Shown here: piece after piece, positions 1 to 12,947 of the stretch | Numbering within the stretch: the first letter of the stretch is position 1 | Layout: every line of letters starts with the position of its first letter | Assembly (NCBI GenBank): GCA_029931535.1 | Contig: JAQPZY010001415.1 | Location: forward strand, 744,001-808,000 | DNA: 64,000 nt | Reading direction: 5' to 3' | From: Margaritifera margaritifera | Taxonomy: Eukaryota > Mollusca > Bivalvia > Unionida > Margaritiferidae | Position numbers and translations under genes: made by a program | Notes under the pieces: generated by a model | The model's input: only the letters and a program-made list of their open reading frames with translations | What the model was told of the DNA's origin: nothing | Database searches by the model: none

Positions 1-352
1 ACATATACTGTATGTAGAATATGGATAACAGAGCTCTAGATGATACATATACTGTATGTAGAATATGGATAACAGAGCTCTAGATGATACATATACTGTA
101 TGTAGAATATGGATAACAGAGCTCTAGATGATACATATACTGTATGTAGAATATGGATAACAGAGCTCTAGATGATACATATACTGATGTAGAATATAGA
201 TAGCAGAGCTCTAGATGATACATATACAGTATGTAGAATATCGATAACAGAGCTCTAGATGATACATATACTGTATGTAGAATATGGATAACAGAGCTCT
301 AGATGATATATATACTATATGTAAAATATGGATAACAGAGCTCTAGATGATA
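1..352. repeat. 44 bp minisatellite, about 8 copies
   Basis: The unit runs from ACATATACTG to CTCTAGATGAT, with period 44 and few substitutions. It contains GAGCTC and CTCTAGA sites in every copy. The array begins before the window edge, so its full size is unknown. Confidence 0.95.
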
Positions 353-424
353 CAGTTAGGTAAAACAATTCTGTCCTCTCGTTGTTTTCACGAGGCCACT
401 TTTGATTATTTTTGCTTATGGTGT

Positions 425-622
425 AGCGAGTGTTCTGATTGGTTTCTACACCCTTTCAATAGGATGGCGAGTATAAAAGCCATGTGCAACAGTTCCCCGC
501 AGATTCAATCTTTCTCAAGGACACACACACAGCCTACACAGGCTGGCCTGGTTGGGTACTGAACCCATGACTCTTGGATTACAAGTCCAATGCTCTACCA
601 AGTGAGCTACTGCAGTTCCTCT
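425..622 (-). mobile_element. tRNA-derived SINE (family shared with 48.6 kb)
   Basis: On the minus strand the head reads like a tRNA: A box GTAGCTCACTTGGTAGAGC and B box GGGTTCAGTACCC, with anticodon-arm text GGACTTGTAATCC. The tail has GTGTGTCCTTGAGAAAG, seen also in the copy at 48,605-48,790. The acceptor ends do not pair, so it is a SINE head and not a tRNA gene. Confidence 0.7.
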
Positions 623-1757
623 CCCCACTAAGGCTGAGTTTCAGGGCATGGTTGTAAAGTGGGAATCTCAATCATATCTCAACCATTTCCAAGTTATAAC
701 CCAGGGGCCACACTTGGGTCAACTGTCATACACAGAGATGCCAACCAATCAGCATGCTTATCAGGAATCATAACAAAAATTTCCCCAATCTGAACACATC
801 TTGAAGAATAGTCACTAAATCTATAAATGGAACATACTTTGACTTTTCAATATTATAAGGAGTCAATGCATAACTGTTATTAGGTCTCATGAGTGAATTA
901 TGATGTGTCCATTCCACCAACCCCTAAAACATAAATAGCTTCCACTAGGCCATAATAATCAAAATGAACTTGAGCTATCCTAAAAAATATTCCCTATTGT
1001 CTTTTTTTATTGTTGCTACTCTGTTTTGACTGCAGACATCATATTCCTCTGATTCACTGTAGAGTGCATTATACTTTTCATTTTGACACAATGAAGTCTG
1101 TATACCAGTCTATCAGTTTGAAGGAAAAGGACAGATATTTGCAATATAACTTTTTGTGCTACATTACTTTTTATACCCTGTGTCCTTATAGAAACCTCAT
1201 ACTCCAAACTGTATCCCACACAATGATGTTTTTCCAGAATTTCATCAACTAAATTTAAAATGCAGAATTTTCACTGAAAAAGTTCATAATTTCACAAAAT
1301 CCCGAAAAGTTGGCATCTTTGCATGCATACAAATTCTTAGACTTGTAAGACTAACAACTAAGGAATATTTTATGCCCAACCTCACCCACCCAACCCCGAT
1401 CCTGCCCTTAGCCATGCCCACCTCACACTGAATCTAGCCATGCCTACCCCACCCAAACCCTGCCCCTCTCCATGCCCACCCCACCACCCTGACCCTGCCT
1501 CTAGGCAATTGATTCAGAATTATAAAACCGTTGTGCACATTTAAAGATCACCTTCAATCATACCCCAAGGTCTGAATTCTCCTTATCTTGAACCATGCAA
1601 AAGTTGCATGGCATTACAAATGCACAATTACACACGCATGGACAAACAGAATCACATAATCCCAGTCTGTTTTTTAAATGGGATAATAGCAAATATTGTC
1701 ACCAGATGGATGTGCTTTCAGAGACAGAAAAATCTATTAACAAGTAAGATTATTTAC
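623..1757. other. intron 3' of exon N, no feature recognised
   Basis: AT-rich intron sequence. A pyrimidine-rich imperfect CCCACC/CCCAACC patch lies at about 1,375-1,500. Short open frames here show no family pattern. Confidence 0.6.
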
Positions 1758-2067
1758 CTGTGTGGTGAACCATTAGCATTGGAGTAGCATACAGTCTTAT
1801 TTCTGTAAATGGTGCTCTCTGTAGAATCTGATGTTACATCTTGAGAGGAATTGTCATCCTCTACCCTTACAACACATGCTGTGCAACCAATTTGTGAAAC
1901 ACATGTATCCACATCACCATTGACCTGACAGATATCGAGAGGTAGAGACAGCTGGAACATGTTTGCACTTGTCACATCATTCAGTCCACCAAAAACATAG
2001 ATACTGTTGTTGAACACAGTTGCACTAGGGGCATACGTTCTACTCATGGCCTGGCCTGCAGGATTGT
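1758..2067 (-). CDS. MEGF8: MEGF8-like exon N (Kelch blade 6 and start of a PSI)
   Basis: 310 bp, acceptor TTTCTCATTTAG, donor GTAAAT, phase 1 in and phase 2 out. It opens DNPAGQAMSRTYAPSATVF, then NSIYVFGG, then MFQLSLPLDIC (blade 6, without the usual closing Trp). CQVNGDVDTC and IGCTACV follow, the start of a PSI-type cysteine cluster, as in MEGF8 after each propeller. The next exon must begin with one base to complete an AG-N codon and lies beyond the left edge of the window. Confidence 0.88.
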
Positions 2068-5000
2068 CTAAATGAGAAAAGTAATGCAAATGATTTCCAA
2101 AAACTTCTATGTGAAGTCCTTGACAATGGCAAATAGAAAAGATTACTGTATGGCATGTAAAGAACATCATTGCTATGTTACTTTATCACGCAAGGCTGCC
2201 TCAGCTGAGATTTCCTCATTTTTGATGAGTACGCATAAACAAAAATATGTCATCAACAACAGAATCTAACATTCTCCTACACATCAATTAAAGTGCCTGT
2301 TTTATTGATCAATAAGCGACAGTGTCTGGATGAGAAACTTCGATTGGCTCATTCAAACAGCATAAAAGGTCATTTTGGGTCAACATTGTGTGAGAAAATT
2401 TTACTCGTGCTTGCTGTGATTGGTTCAGCAGGTTTATGCATATTCATGAAAAACAAGATAATCTCAGCAAAGGCAGCCATGGGTGATAAATAAGTATAAT
2501 GGATTGTAATCCATGGGTGATAAATAAGTATAGTGAATTGTAATCCATAAGTGATACATAGGTATAATGGATTGTAATCCATGGGTGATAAATAAATATA
2601 GTGAATTGTAATCCATGGGTGAAAAATAAGTATAGTGGATTGTAATCCATGGGTGATAAATAAGTATAGTGGATTGTAATCCATGGGTGATAAATAAGTA
2701 TAGTGAATTGTAATCCATGGGTGATAAAAAAGTATAGTGAATTGTAATCCATGGGTGATAAATAAGTATAGTGAATTGTAATCCATGGGTGATAAATAAG
2801 TATAATGGATTGTAATCCATGGGTGATAAATAAGTATAATGAATTGTAATCCATGGGTGATAAATAAGTATAATGGATTGTAATCCATGGGTAATAAATA
2901 AGTATTGTGGATTGTAATCCATGGGTGATAAATAAGTATAGTGGATTGTAATCCATGGGTGATAAATAAGTATAGTGGATTGTAATCTGTGGTTTGCGAC
3001 AATGGGTAAAGACAAAAATGATGAAAACTGCTGCAGCAAATTTACGAAACAAACTATACATGGTTTCCTAAACTGTCGTATCAGAAATAAATTATATCAC
3101 ATTACAGATGCATTAAATAAACACAAAACAAACTTATTTGATGGCTGTTCATTTAAATTCAAGAATTTCAACAATGTACATGGATTATTTACATCCTTAC
3201 AGTAAATAAATTTAAAATGACAATATTATTGACTTCTTTCTCTGTGTCTAGCCTGCTGAAGTGTTGCCATAAATTCTAACACTATAACTTTTCACTAATA
3301 TAACATTGTCCTTATTTTGTATACTTAGTTCATGCAGTAATGGAACAAGAGTACTGCAAACAGCACATGACATGCCTGTCTCATGACCTTTTCCCTACTA
3401 CATACCTGCCAACCTTCCAGACAGTATTATGGAGGTGGGGGATTTAGACTCAATAAGGGGGGGGGGGCATGGAAGTGTTGTGTATTCCCCAAAGATCTGG
3501 TTGCATTTTTTTGAGCATTGAAAATGCTCTTTCTGCATCTACCTTGATGCAGGATGGTGTTGCTATGTCGATGGATGTCATATACATTACTCCAGAATGA
3601 CTAATGTTATTATGGCATTTGCAGTATGCGACAAGTATAAAATGCTCTTCATTGCTGTTGAGCTTCACAAAGCTAAGCTCTATCAACCAGATGTTCTGAA
3701 ATTTAGTTTACTGGGATTTGCTGACTTCACAGAAGACTCATCCTTCCCTGAGTTTCAACATTTACTATATAAAATGAATCCCACTTCCACACCGCAAGCT
3801 TTACTATTCCAACACCCAAAATAATCACATTTTACATTTTATGTATGGAGTAATATCCAACTTTAAAGAAACAATTGCTGCTGATCACGAACTATCCAAA
3901 AAAACTTTAATAAAGATGGCTTAAACATTTTATAAAGGAAACAAAGTGTAATAACGTTTGTTTCTTCAATATGATCTCTGACTTACCAAACTTCAAATGA
4001 ATTGGGTTGTTCCACTTCATGTACTTTACTTGTGCAAAGTAGCCTAATGGGCTCTTCCACAGCAGTGCTCAAAGGAATACCAAACATTAAATCACCTTAG
4101 CTATCGTCAGTCGATTAAGTAAACTGTGGAGTGGTATTTGTTTACCTCTGACTGCTGTTACCTTATAACAATGACAATTAACTGTATAAACTTCCCTGGG
4201 GTGATAGCATTAAGCATGAAGCTATGCAAATCAGGACTGTTTACTGCTTATACAGGCTACATGTATAGAGCATATATCACTGTGTCAAGAAAAGTCTCCT
4301 TTTTATTTTTGTTACAAGACTTAAAAAATTTAACATAAATACTTTTTTCCTTGCCATGACCTTAACACTGAGGTAGGGGTATGGATATAGTACACAAAAC
4401 ACCATTTAGTCATGATATATACTTGGGCAATGTTTCATGTAAATCTCTCCAACCATTACAAAGCTATGGACTGGATAAGTCAATGTTAACTGATGGACAG
4501 ACACATGGACACACACAATCATAACATAATATGCCTGACTTAAGATGGTGATATAACAATTTGTTATTTTTCTCTGTTCAAGTACAAATGTGAGAAAGAA
4601 TAATTTATCCATTCAATCCATACTGAATAAAGAAGTTTACAATTAGTTTAAACAATATTTGAGTAAATATTCATCTGCCATTTCACACAACAAAAAATCA
4701 CAAGATTAGGAAAAAAACTTAATAGGCTTATGTTAATCCCTCTCATAGCCTTCAGTTCTGCACCCAGAATAATGATCTAGATCCTTCAAATCCAGGCACT
4801 GTCATCTTGCAAAAAAACAAAGTGCTGCCAAGGTCTGTAATTCTAGATGATACTGCGCATGTGTGAAACCATAAACTGATGTATGATGGGAACCCATCTT
4901 AAAATTAATACACACATACTGTAAAATCAGTGTGAAACCATAAACTGATGTATGATGAGAAGCCATCTTAAAATTAATACACACATACTGTAAAATCAGA

Positions 5001-8000
5001 AATATTTGTGGACGATCTGTCATTTTCATGAATAACAAAACTCCACAAAATTATATCCAGCATTAAAAGTTTATGCTGAGCTATGGTGTCAAAGTTAACA
5101 TTCTGCCCACTGTAATTGTATCCCAATGAAACAGTAAGTTTACCCCTAAACAATGAACACATATCCCTATAAATATTTATGATTTTAAAGTATATGAATA
5201 TATTTACTTATATACTTTCTGCAATTAATATTTTAAAAAACTCACCCGACATGGAAAGAACTTGCCATAAGTTACATGTATACTTGTAGATAAGAATGTT
5301 GTTGAAGAGGTTTCCTTTGTTATTCTTCCCTCCAATGACCACCATGTAGTTCCCCATGCTTACTGCCGTGTGGAAATACCTTGGCCCTAGCTGTGGACAA
5401 AAAATTAAGGAACAGTAATTCTTCATGTAAACAAAAGCCATCAAACAAGATTGATCTAAAGATGACGTATACCCCGTTTCCCCATTTATGTCAAGACTAC
5501 TACAGCACCCTCAATAATTATACTGTTTACATATGCTAATGGTGGTATCCTATGGTCTAACACACAGTCAATTTATATACCATCTAGGCTACACTTTGTT
5601 TACATGGTAACATAAACAAATATTGAACACAGAAAGTTCTAAATATCAAAAGGCACCTGTACATAATTTGCTTGACGTGTGTACAAATTTGCTTGAAATA
5701 CCTTTAACTATTTGACAGTTATACTCCAGAAACGGAAATGTTTATGGACAGACAGACAGATGGACATATCAAATGCTATATTACCATGTATTAAATACCA
5801 AGGGGATAGCAAAAACAGTACAGTCTGCTTGACTTTACTTAACTACTGTTTAAAAGACTATCACATTTATACAATGAAATAACATTAAATGGTTCTCTTC
5901 TAACTAAAAATATACAAGTCTCGTGTCCCAAAGTCTCCGGTCTAATTTTGACATAAAATGCCTACATTGTATGTGATATTCACTGAATATCAATTCAAGT
6001 TATAATCTTCTACCTAATTTTCTAAATGATGTGTCATTGGCTGAGTTGTCAAGTTATGCCTTGTGATAATGACAACGAATATCAGGACCTATACTTAAAT
6101 TTATACCTCGTGATAATGACAATGAATATCATGACCTATACTTAAATTTATACCTCGTGATAACAACAATGAATATCAGGACCTATACTTCAATTTATGC
6201 CTTGTGATAATGACAATGAATATCAGGACCTATACCTAAATTTATACCTCGTGATAACAACAATGAATATCAGGACCTATACTTCAATTTATGCCTCATG
6301 ATAATGATAATGAATATCAGGACCTATACTTCAATTTATACCTCATGATAACAATGAACATCAAGACCTATACTTCAATTTATGACTCGTGATAATGAAA
6401 ATGAATATCAGGACATACACTCCATGTAATGCCTCATGACAACAACAATGAATATCAGGACATACACTCCACACAGCTGTTAAAGATAAATCACACTAAT
6501 CAGATATATAATTGCAATTTCCCTGAAACTTTGCATTTGAGTTATATGTGAGTAGCTCAGTGAAATGGAAGAAAATATAAATATGTCACTGATCCCCTTT
6601 TCGAGATAGAAATACAGTGGTGCCCATCCATGACCATTTCAGAAAGTAATAGATAACTAAAGCAAAAACCTAAGTAAATATGGCTAATTTTGGACATAGC
6701 TTCGCTTTATGGTATAAAATAAATGTTTCTTGTTTGTTTCAATTACAATTGTGATTATTAAAGTACTCAGGAGTAAAAAAATATCCATATTATATTCTTT
6801 GTGCAGATTTTGGACTTTGAGGCTATGCATATAAAATGCAATATTACAAAATCAAAAAGTGTAATTTTTCCACAAACCTTTGTACACAGTGAGATATTAA
6901 CTTATTAAAATAAAGTGAGAAAATTGGTATGTCACTGGCCTTCCAGAGAAATACCACAGCAGAATATGGTAAATGATAATTACTGACAGCAGAGTTATCT
7001 CCCCTTACACATATAACATCATTACCCTTTTATGCAAATATGTGGAGTGAGTGTATTACTGTTTTTTAGCATCATTATTGTTATTATTTTTCAAAACCAT
7101 GCTAGGAGCTGAAATTGGACTGTACATACCTTTTTCACTGTTGTCCTTGATATAAAAGGTACCATATACACCATATATGTAAAAATTGACACTGATCACC
7201 TACTAATCTCACAAGTGTTGTGTATTTGTCCCTCCTTCTATATCAACACCTCTCTCTCTCCTAACACCATGGAGTGTCTATTTTTAAGAGGTGGAAAACC
7301 TTATTTAATGTAATTCAAACTAAAAAGATAGCTGGTAGGTTGATTGGTTTACCAACACTTTTAACATACTAATGGCTATATCATGCTGAGAAAATTAAAA
7401 AGTGATAAATGAACAATGACAACAATGATGACAAAAGTGTAAATTATGGCAATGACATGATACTGACAAGAAAGTATTATCTAATTAGATGTTTTAAAAA
7501 TAAGAATTTTAAATAAAAGTACATTAATCTTGTTTAATTTTCTGGCTGTTTGCTGATGAATTACACAGAAAAAAAAAAGTGGGAGAATGAAAACTACATG
7601 GAAAGATAGCTGAATAAGTCATGAATCAGGCTTGATCGAAATGAAGCCAGGTTCCCACAGGTTAATGGAATAAAAATTTCCTGACATTTCCCTGAACAAA
7701 GGCAGATTTTCCCTGACCACACCTTGTCAAGCACAGACATACACTTTTCCGCTCATATACTTATAAAACAATAGAAATGACTATTTGTCCAATGAAAAAA
7801 TGCAAGGATCCAAGATTTTACATAACTGGAAAAAACAGCAATACTACCCCTCAATAAATTCCGAGGTTATTCCTTACATTTGGCACTGACGCTAATTTGA
7901 AATCATAAATACAACATCTCTAGATATGATGTGTATTGGCATTTCGGCTCATCCATATTATAATTTACATGAATGAGGGTACATAATTCCCTGACTAAAA

Positions 8001-11000
8001 TAAAATAAAATGAAAACTATAAGATCCATTTCTCATGGCCTACATTATTTTCTGTAAATTGTTTTTATTAACACTGAACAATGTTTGATATTTGTTTTTG
8101 GGGGGGGTTCTAATCTGGGAACATCCATCTGAACAATGGCCCAGCTTGGTCTGGGACAGCTAGGGAAGTCCATACTCTTTAAAGAACTCTGCATTAATTA
8201 CATGTGTGTATAACTAGGGGAAGTCCATAGTCTTTTAAGAACTCTGCATTAATTATATGTGTGTATAACTATGGGAAGTCCATACTCTTTTAAGAACTCT
8301 GTATTAATTACATGTGTGTATATCTAGGGGATGTCCATACTCTTTTCAGAAATCTGCATTAGTTACACGTGTGTATAACTAGGGGAAGTCCATACTGTAT
8401 TAGAAAGTCTGTGAATAACACTTCTGCATTAATTTCATGTGTTTAACTATGGGAAGTCCATACTCTTTTAAGAACTCTGCAGTAATTACATGTGTGCATA
8501 ACTAGGGGAAGTCCATACTCTATTAGGAACTCTGTGAATAACACCTCTGCATTAATTACATGCGTGTATAACTAGGGGAAGTCCATACTCTATTAGGAAC
8601 TCTGTGAATAACACTTCTGCATTAATTACATGTGTGTGAAACTATGGGAAGTCCATACCCTTTTAAGAACTCTGCATTAATTATATGTGTATAACTATAG
8701 GAAGTCCATACTCTTTTAAGAACTCTGCATTAATTACATGTGTGTGTAACTAGGGGATGTCCATACTCTTTTAAGAACTCTGCATTAATTACATGTGTAT
8801 ATAACTAGGGGAAATTCCATACTCTATTAGGAAATATTATTGAATAACACCTCTGCATTAATTACATGTGTGTGTAACTTGCGGATGTCCATACTCTTTT
8901 AAGAACTCTGCATTAATTACATGTGTATATAACTAGGGGAAGTCCATACTCTATTAGGAACTCTGTAAATAACACTTCTGCATTAATTACATGTGTGTAT
9001 AACTTGGGGAAGTCTATGCTCTTTTAAGAACTCTGCATTAATTACATGTGTGTATAACTTGGGGAAGTCTATGCTCTTTTAAGAACTCTGCATTCATTAC
9101 CTGTGTGTATACACTTAAACCTTGTTTCAAACAAAGCAGTGATCTTAGAATTTGAATTCAACAGACCCACTAACTCGTGTTTTCTTTTTGTTTGTATGTG
9201 ATTTCAATGCCAAAGCTTCCACTGTGACTGATTGTAACGTCAACTCCATAAATCTTGCAATGAATATAGTGATGTCCTAAACTTAATCAATGTATTACAT
9301 CATGTATGTATTCTTCTTTAAATTTCTGAAGCACTCCTGAGTTTTTTGTTTTTTTTATCTGACATGTTGTAAAGTTTTAAAAGATCCCTCTTCTCTAACA
9401 TTTTTCATAGACATTTAACATTCATGAGTCACATCAATAAAGCCAATTTCATTTATCATCTTGTCCCATTATTTAAGGTAGAAACTGGTTTTCTGACCAA
9501 TTCTATTCATAATATGAATCTGAGAGATATGTTTCTAAAATCAAGAAAACAGTCTGTTTTCAAAGAAATTCATCATATACAACTGCTATAAATAGAACAC
9601 AATGCAAGAGTGTTGGGGAAAGTACATGCGTGACGTGCACTCTTTCAAATGTGTAATCATTTCGCAAGAGCATGCTTTTATAGAATTCTCTCACACATAA
9701 TGTTTGGTGATTATATGAGTAACAAGAGTCCCTTGAAGAGACTGATGCTCTACTAGCCAAAAAGAATCTCCAGGAATTGAATATAAGACCATTTTTTTTT
9801 AACTGCCCTGTGCTGACACCATTTCTGATATTCTTGAGAAAAAGCAATGTACATGTACCAAATTTGGTAACAAAACTATTTTTTATGTTTGAATTCACAA
9901 GATACCCATAAGAACAGAGCTTTTTATCATGACCTTTGACCTTGAAGCTGATACAGTATCATGGATAGGAGATCAATGAACTTGTCTCAGACAATGTCAA
10001 GATATAAGCACATGATACATTTGGCTAAATCTATAATATTTTTCTTGGAAAAAAAGTTATTGAAGTCATACCTTCAGATATATCCACAAACTGTGTTAAA
10101 TGATAAAAATCTATGACAGACTTGTTTGTGTTATCATGCTTACAAGCCAGTAGAGCTAAAACTGAAGTCCATTGACTTTAAAATCAAGGTCAGAGTGTTA
10201 TCTTTGTTCACTGGAATGTAATTAAATCAAAGTTTGGTCAAAAATCACTTGTATATGTACAAGTCACTATGTTCATAAGCTCAATAAAATAAAAAAATGC
10301 AAGCAATGACATTGGACTTGACTCTAAAGGTCAATTAGATATGGTTTTCAAAACTCTTTCACAATAAGTGTGGATATGTTGGTGGTCAGATATGCACCAT
10401 TTTTATTCAGAACTAATTAAATATTGCAAGAAGTGTTTTAATGAAAACCCGATATCAATGCCACCATTCATGCAAGAGAAACAGTAATAAGATTTTCAAG
10501 ATGGTTATGGTGCCATGTTGGAGGTCAGATGTGAACCATTTTCATGGAGGTCGGATGTGCACCATTTTCATGGAGGTCGGATGTACACCATTTTCATGGA
10601 GGTTGGATGTACACCATTTTCTTGGAGGTCGGATGTACACCATTTTCACGTAGGTCAGATGTACACCATTTTCATGGATGTCAGATGTACACCATTTTCA
10701 TGGAGGTCGGATGTACACCATTTTCATGGAGGTCGGATGTGCACCATTTTCATGGAGGTCGGATGTACACCATTTTCATGGAGGTCGGATGTGCACCATT
10801 TTCATGGAGGTCGGATGTACACCATTTTCATGGAGGTCGGATGTGCACCATTTTCATGAAAAACCACATGCTAATAGGATCATCCCATGAAGAGGACTAG
10901 TGAAAACCACATGCTAATAGGATCATCCCATGAAGAGGACTAGTGAAAACCACATGCTAATAGGATCATCCCATAAAGAGGACAAGTGAAAACCACATGC

Positions 11001-12899
11001 TAATAGGATCATCCCATGAAGAGGACTAGTGAAAACCACATGCTAATAGGATCATGCCATGAAGAGGACTAGTGAAAACCACATGCTAATAGGATCATGC
11101 CATGAAGAGGACTAGTGAAAACCACATGCTAATAGGATCATCCCATGAAGAGGACTAGTGAAAACCACATGCTAATAGGATCATCCCATGAAGAGGACTA
11201 GTGAAAACCACATGCTAATAGGATCATGCCATGAAGAGGGCTAGTGAAAACCACATGCCAATAGGATCATGCCATGAAGAGAACTAGTAATAACAAGGTT
11301 TTCAAGATGGCAACCATGGCATCATGTTGGAAGGCTGACTAGGTATAAAATGTTTTTAAAGATGGTCACCATGCCAGCCATATTGTATGTCATAATGATA
11401 TCAGTTTAATTGGGTACCAACCAGACGTAAGAAGTTTTTTGGTAAAAATGACCAATTTAGCTATGGCCATCTACTTAGGAGAAGTAGTGATAAAAAGATT
11501 TGGTGGCCATCTTGGAGGTCTGATATGCACCATTTTCATTTCATAACAAGCAGACAAGGATAAACCAGACATCAGAAGAATTCTTTAATGAAAACCCTAT
11601 GTTAATACAACCATGCATTCAGGAGGAGTAGCAATAACAAGACTTCAAGATGGCCACCATGGTAGGCATATTGTTAGTTCAGTACAATTTTCATTTAGGA
11701 CCAACTAGATTTCATATGAAGCCTTTTAGTGAAAACCCAATGTTGATAACAATCATCCGTTCAAGATGAGTAACCATAAGCTTTTCAACATGTCCACTGT
11801 GGTGGCCATATTGGATGTCCAAGGGCATGTCTGATGGGCAACATTTTCACTGGGATCAACAAGACATCATCAGAAGTTCAGGTGGAGTAGTGATAACAAG
11901 ACTTTCAAGATCGACACCATAGAATCCATGCTGGACTTCAGATTGGAACTATTATCATTTAGGACCAACCAGACATCATATAAAGTCTTTCAGTGAAACC
12001 TTATTCAGAAGAAGTAGCAATAACATGATTTTCAAGATGGCTGCCATGGCAGCCATATTGGATGTCTGAGGGGCACCATTTTCATTTAGGATCAAATAGA
12101 CCTTGTGATGAATGTGTTCGTAAAATTCTGTGGCAATCCTCCCAGTAGTTTCAGAGTAGTGATGACAAACTTGTGCTAACTGATGCCAGACACTGGACGG
12201 ATGATGAACAGACAATGGACAAAAGGTCATCACATAGTTATTCTGGTCTATGACCAATAGAAATAAAAACAATAGTAATGCATAAAATCATAATGATTAT
12301 ACCAAACTCGTCAATTGTTGGTGGGTATGTGTTTGTCCTGAATACACTGAACTTGATTGGACATGAAAGTGCATCTATGGCAAACTATTTAAATTTCATT
12401 AACATGAAACTGAAACAATGAAAGTAGAAAGTATACACAAAAGGAAATTGCATAATAAACTACAGTGAACAAATGGGTTTGGTTGGTTTGGTATGGTGTT
12501 TTATGGCATGGCTACACAATTGGTGTTATTTAGTGCTGAGAAAACTGGAGTAAAAGTGCTGTGTCCATGGACACACTACAGTAGCTGGCTCAGGCGGATT
12601 CAACGGTAAGATTTGAACTTGCACCCTTACGGTTGCAAGTCCAGGACACTAACCACTGAGCCACTGTGGCTCCTTTCAATGAACAAATACTGTTGATTCA
12701 TTTATTTTCATTGGTATCAATGTCTGTAGTTTAGTAAAAAAAATGATATTTCATCAATCAACTTAAATTGATGGATGGAGGAGGCAGTCCTTTTGTTTCC
12801 ACAGAATGATCACATTTTGTTGGGTCTTGAAATTTATTGTTTATACCATTCATGAAATCCACGAAAATTAGTTCCTCATGAAAAACAGAGAATCCACAC

Positions 12900-12947
<48 letters not shown>

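Noticed and set aside
547..622. Functional tRNA gene (Thr-like anticodon arm)
   Set aside because: The acceptor stem does not pair and the sequence continues into a SINE tail shared with 48.6 kb.
2370..3061. Three overlapping minus frames of about 190-210 codons
   Set aside because: All come from the 34 bp array rotating through frames; the peptide is the same repeat in each.
9560..9898. 112-codon minus frame as a gene
   Set aside because: No domain, no codon or splice support; neighbouring text is dispersed repeat.
10441..10900. Plus frames with a Met-Glu-Val-Gly-Cys repeat
   Set aside because: Artefacts of the 26 bp array.
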